Part shown: positions 62,602-64,000 of the stretch, in pieces
Layout: every line of letters begins with the position of its first letter
Numbering within the stretch: the first letter of the stretch is position 1
From: Dorea_A sp016295505
GTDB lineage: Bacteria > Bacillota > Clostridia > Lachnospirales > Lachnospiraceae
DNA: 64,000 nt
Assembly: GCF_039832105.1 (NCBI RefSeq)
Contig: NZ_JBDOHS010000002.1
Span: forward strand, 253,119-317,118
Direction: 5' to 3'
The notes under the pieces: model-generated
The model's database searches: none
What the model was told of the DNA's origin: nothing
The model's input: only the letters and a program-made list of their open reading frames with translations
Translations under genes and position numbers: made by a program

Positions 62602-62836
62602 GGTATAACCTCCTGATATATATTTGTGGGATATTAGTGTGGAATTTTCAACACATTGATATTTTTAATGGGATATGAACGTAAAATTTTCAGCACATCA
62701 GATAGCTTCTCCTTTTCAAGTAATTCTCGATGCTAATTTCAAGCAATTTTGGTGATTTCTCGGGGCTTTTAGCAAATAGATATTTATTATGAGAGAATTC
62801 TCGATGCTCTAATTTCAATTTTTTTCTTATTTTCGG

Positions 62837-63025
62837 CAGATAGATTCTTGCTTTTCTATTCTTCTAGCTGAACCAAACTCATTTTTCAAGGATTTTTAAC
62901 AGATAGATTCCTGCTTTCTAATACATCTAGATGAATAAGATTTGATTTTAATGGATTTTTAACAGATAGATTCCTACTTTCCGATACTTCTAGCTGAATC
63001 AAATTTGATTTTCAATAGATTTTTC
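62837..63025. repeat. 63-bp imperfect tandem repeat, three copies
   Basis: The core CAGATAGATTC recurs at 62837, 62900 and 62963, exactly 63 bases apart, with the rest of each unit degenerate. Shorter repeated words also occur just before it (ATTCTCGATGCT at about 62725 and 62798; ATTTTCAACACAT-like words at about 62645 and 62690). The 584-base gap 62602-63185 holds only repeats and the tRNA terminator; I see no gene in it. Confidence 0.8.
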
Positions 63026-63080
63026 AATGGGTGATCGGCGGATTGATGCCTAATATTAGATGAATACTAGATCATACCAG

Positions 63081-63114
63081 ATTATTTTAGATTATTTTAG
63101 ATTATTTTAGATTA
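63081..63114. repeat. 10-bp tandem repeat
   Basis: ATTATTTTAG in three perfect copies (63081-63110) plus ATTA. AT-rich, non-coding. Confidence 0.85.
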
Positions 63115-63143
63115 GTCCCAGACCATTTTGAATAATGATAGAT

Positions 63144-63174
63144 AAAAAGGCATAACCCTTACGGATTAAGCCTT
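63144..63174 (-). terminator. Terminator of the tRNA cluster
   Basis: AAGGCTTAA and the matching TTATGCCTT form a stem with a GTAA loop, followed by TTTTT on the minus strand, 12 bases after the last tRNA. Confidence 0.7.
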
Positions 63175-63185
63175 AAAATAACAAA

Positions 63186-63272
63186 TGCCGCAGACCGGAA
63201 TCGAACCGGTACGGGAGTATAAGTCCCGCAGGATTTTAAGTCCTGTGCGTCTGCCAGTTCCGCCACTGCGGC
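63186..63272 (-). tRNA. tRNA-Leu (TAA)
   Basis: An 87-base class II tRNA on the minus strand with a long variable arm. Acceptor GCCGCAG/CTGCGGC, A discriminator, anticodon loop CTTAAAA closed by CAGGA/TCCTG, anticodon TAA. Confidence 0.95.
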
Positions 63273-63301
63273 ATTCTTACAACACGATGTGTGTTGTAAA
63301 G

Positions 63302-63374
63302 TGGGACCAATAGGGCTCGAACCTATGACCCTCTGCTTGTAAGGCAGATGCTCTCCCAGCTGAGCTATGATCCC
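63302..63374 (-). tRNA. tRNA-Val (TAC)
   Basis: 73 bases. Acceptor GGGATCA/TGGTCCC, A discriminator, anticodon loop CTTACAA closed by TCTGC/GCAGA, anticodon TAC. Confidence 0.95.
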
Positions 63375-63409
63375 ATATGAAATTTTATCGATGCATCTTT
63401 TGATGCAAA

Positions 63410-63483
63410 CGACCCAGAAGAGACTCGAACTCTCGACCTCCGCCGTGACAGGGCGGCGCTCTAACCAACTGAGCCACTGGGCC
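63410..63483 (-). tRNA. tRNA-Asp (GTC)
   Basis: 74 bases. Acceptor GGCCCAG/CTGGGTC, G discriminator as expected for Asp, anticodon loop CTGTCAC closed by CCGCC/GGCGG, anticodon GTC. Confidence 0.95.
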
Positions 63484-63490
63484 AGGATAA

Positions 63491-63564
63491 TGGACCTTCG
63501 GGGACTCGAACCCAGGACCGATCGGTTATGAGCCGATTGCTCTAACCAACTGAGCTAAAGGTCC
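63491..63564 (-). tRNA. tRNA with CAT anticodon, probably tRNA-Ile2 (lysidine)
   Basis: 74 bases. Acceptor GGACCTT/AAGGTCC, A discriminator, anticodon loop CTCATAA closed by ATCGG/CCGAT. The GGACCTTTAGCTCAG body matches, as I recall, the Bacillus tRNA whose C34 is changed to lysidine by TilS so that it reads ATA (Ile). An elongator tRNA-Met is the alternative. Confidence 0.85.
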
Positions 63565-63592
63565 AAAATCAATAAGTCCCTGTTAGGAACTA

Positions 63593-63665
63593 AGCCGATG
63601 ATCGGACTCGAACCGATAACCTGCTGATTACAAATCAGCTGCTCTGCCAATTGAGCCACATCGGC
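63593..63665 (-). tRNA. tRNA-Thr (TGT)
   Basis: 73 bases. Acceptor GCCGATG/CATCGGC, T discriminator as in Firmicute tRNA-Thr, anticodon loop TTTGTAA closed by GCTGA/TCAGC, anticodon TGT. Confidence 0.95.
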
Positions 63666-63690
63666 AACTACAACCCAATCGCTTGGGCAA

Positions 63691-63762
63691 TGACTCCGAC
63701 GGGAATCGAACCCGTGTTACCGCCGTGAAAGGGCGATGTCTTAACCGCTTGACCACGGAGCC
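63691..63762 (-). tRNA. tRNA-Glu (TTC)
   Basis: 72 bases. Acceptor GGCTCCG/CGGAGTC with one G-T pair, A discriminator, anticodon loop CTTTCAC, anticodon TTC. First gene of the six-tRNA transcript. Confidence 0.95.
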
Positions 63763-63816
63763 ATGTTACTTTATCGCTGAAGATTTTGCTTTTAATTCCT
63801 CAAGCGACCGAGTTAT

Positions 63817-63845
63817 ATAATACCATAAGAATATTCTTTTGACAA
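63817..63845 (-). promoter_or_regulatory. Promoter of the tRNA cluster
   Basis: TTGTCA (63840-63845) and TATTAT (63817-63822) on the minus strand with a 17-base spacer, upstream of tRNA-Glu. It can drive all six tRNA genes. Confidence 0.75.
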
Positions 63846-63978
63846 GTGTTTTTCAAAAAAAATTGTTATTTTGTTTTAATTCTCATTTGTAAAACTTACT
63901 TCCACCCCTAACTAACCTGATGTGGAACTTACTACTTCCAAACATCAGGTATGGAAATTACTTATTCTTAATGCTATC

Positions 63979-64000
63979 TTATTCCTGTTCATCCATCTCT
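63979..64000 (-). CDS. Possible C-terminal tail of a gene beyond the window
   Basis: On the minus strand the last 22 bases read in frame as EMDEQE then TAA. This is too little to identify, and chance is possible. An ACCTGATG/CATCAGGT inverted repeat at about 63921-63960 follows it and could be part of its 3' region. Confidence 0.25.

Noticed and set aside
62837..63025. CRISPR-like spacing of the 63-bp repeats
   Set aside because: Units are tandem and degenerate without unique spacers of constant length, and no cas genes are present.

Overview
The window reads as chromosomal DNA of a low-GC, strictly anaerobic Clostridia, most likely a gut Lachnospiraceae of the Mediterraneibacter/Dorea/Blautia type. 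This is judged from gene content and protein style, not from a search. The indicators are a four-subunit ferredoxin-linked 2-ketoacid oxidoreductase, a small clostridial ferredoxin, rubrerythrin, a CspB-like subtilisin, a YlmC/YmxH sporulation-associated protein, many cytoplasmic glycosidases, YesMN-type regulators and T-box control. No insertion sequence, prophage, CRISPR array, plasmid gene or rRNA was seen.

Layout. 1-10.4 kb is housekeeping: the start of an RND efflux permease, an SDR reductase, exonuclease III, truA, nrdR, ylmC, ferredoxin, carbamate kinase, a porCDAB operon behind a T-box leader, an NMN adenylyltransferase-like gene, dapB, tRNA-Pro and thioredoxin. 10.5-19.7 kb holds a GntR regulator, a decayed and an intact copy of an Xaa-Pro aminopeptidase, a POT peptide transporter, a double-Nudix protein, an RluA-type pseudouridine synthase, and a saccharopine dehydrogenase-like gene behind what looks like a tandem glycine riboswitch. 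19.8-23.8 kb is accessory: a truncated polyphosphate kinase gene with a Pho-box-like promoter, an unrecognised 505-residue protein with an XRE regulator, and a DUF3791/DUF3990/DUF3791 trio that resembles a toxin-antitoxin module. 23.8-31 kb carries a CspB-like protease, rubrerythrin with a start codon inside a 19-bp inverted repeat, a glycosyltransferase, and a pseudokinase-TPR / Ig-like membrane protein pair.

31-53.3 kb is a carbohydrate region: PPi-dependent phosphofructokinase; an apparent operon of GH127, aldo-keto reductase, GH13, glycerol kinase and a mini DUF1667 protein; YesL; an ABC sugar importer with a GH31 xylosidase; a GH36 alpha-galactosidase with its LacI regulator; an AraC regulator; pyridoxamine kinase; and a GH31 glucosidase. 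None of the glycosidases has a signal peptide, so oligosaccharides are probably imported by the ABC system, cut in the cytoplasm and fed to glycolysis. 53.4-64 kb carries tRNA-Ala, a broken DUF554 gene, a YesMN two-component system, a lipoprotein behind BlaI-type operators, a C39 peptidase, a MATE exporter with a MerR-type promoter, an FMN reductase, a YitT protein, a putative PD-(D/E)XK protein, a 63-bp tandem repeat field, and six tRNA genes read from one strong promoter.

The most interesting material is regulatory: an isoleucine-type T-box on a ferredoxin oxidoreductase, a glycine-type riboswitch on a saccharopine dehydrogenase-like gene, the rubrerythrin start-codon hairpin, the MerR-type and BlaI-type promoters whose regulators are not in the window, and several genes caught in the act of decay.
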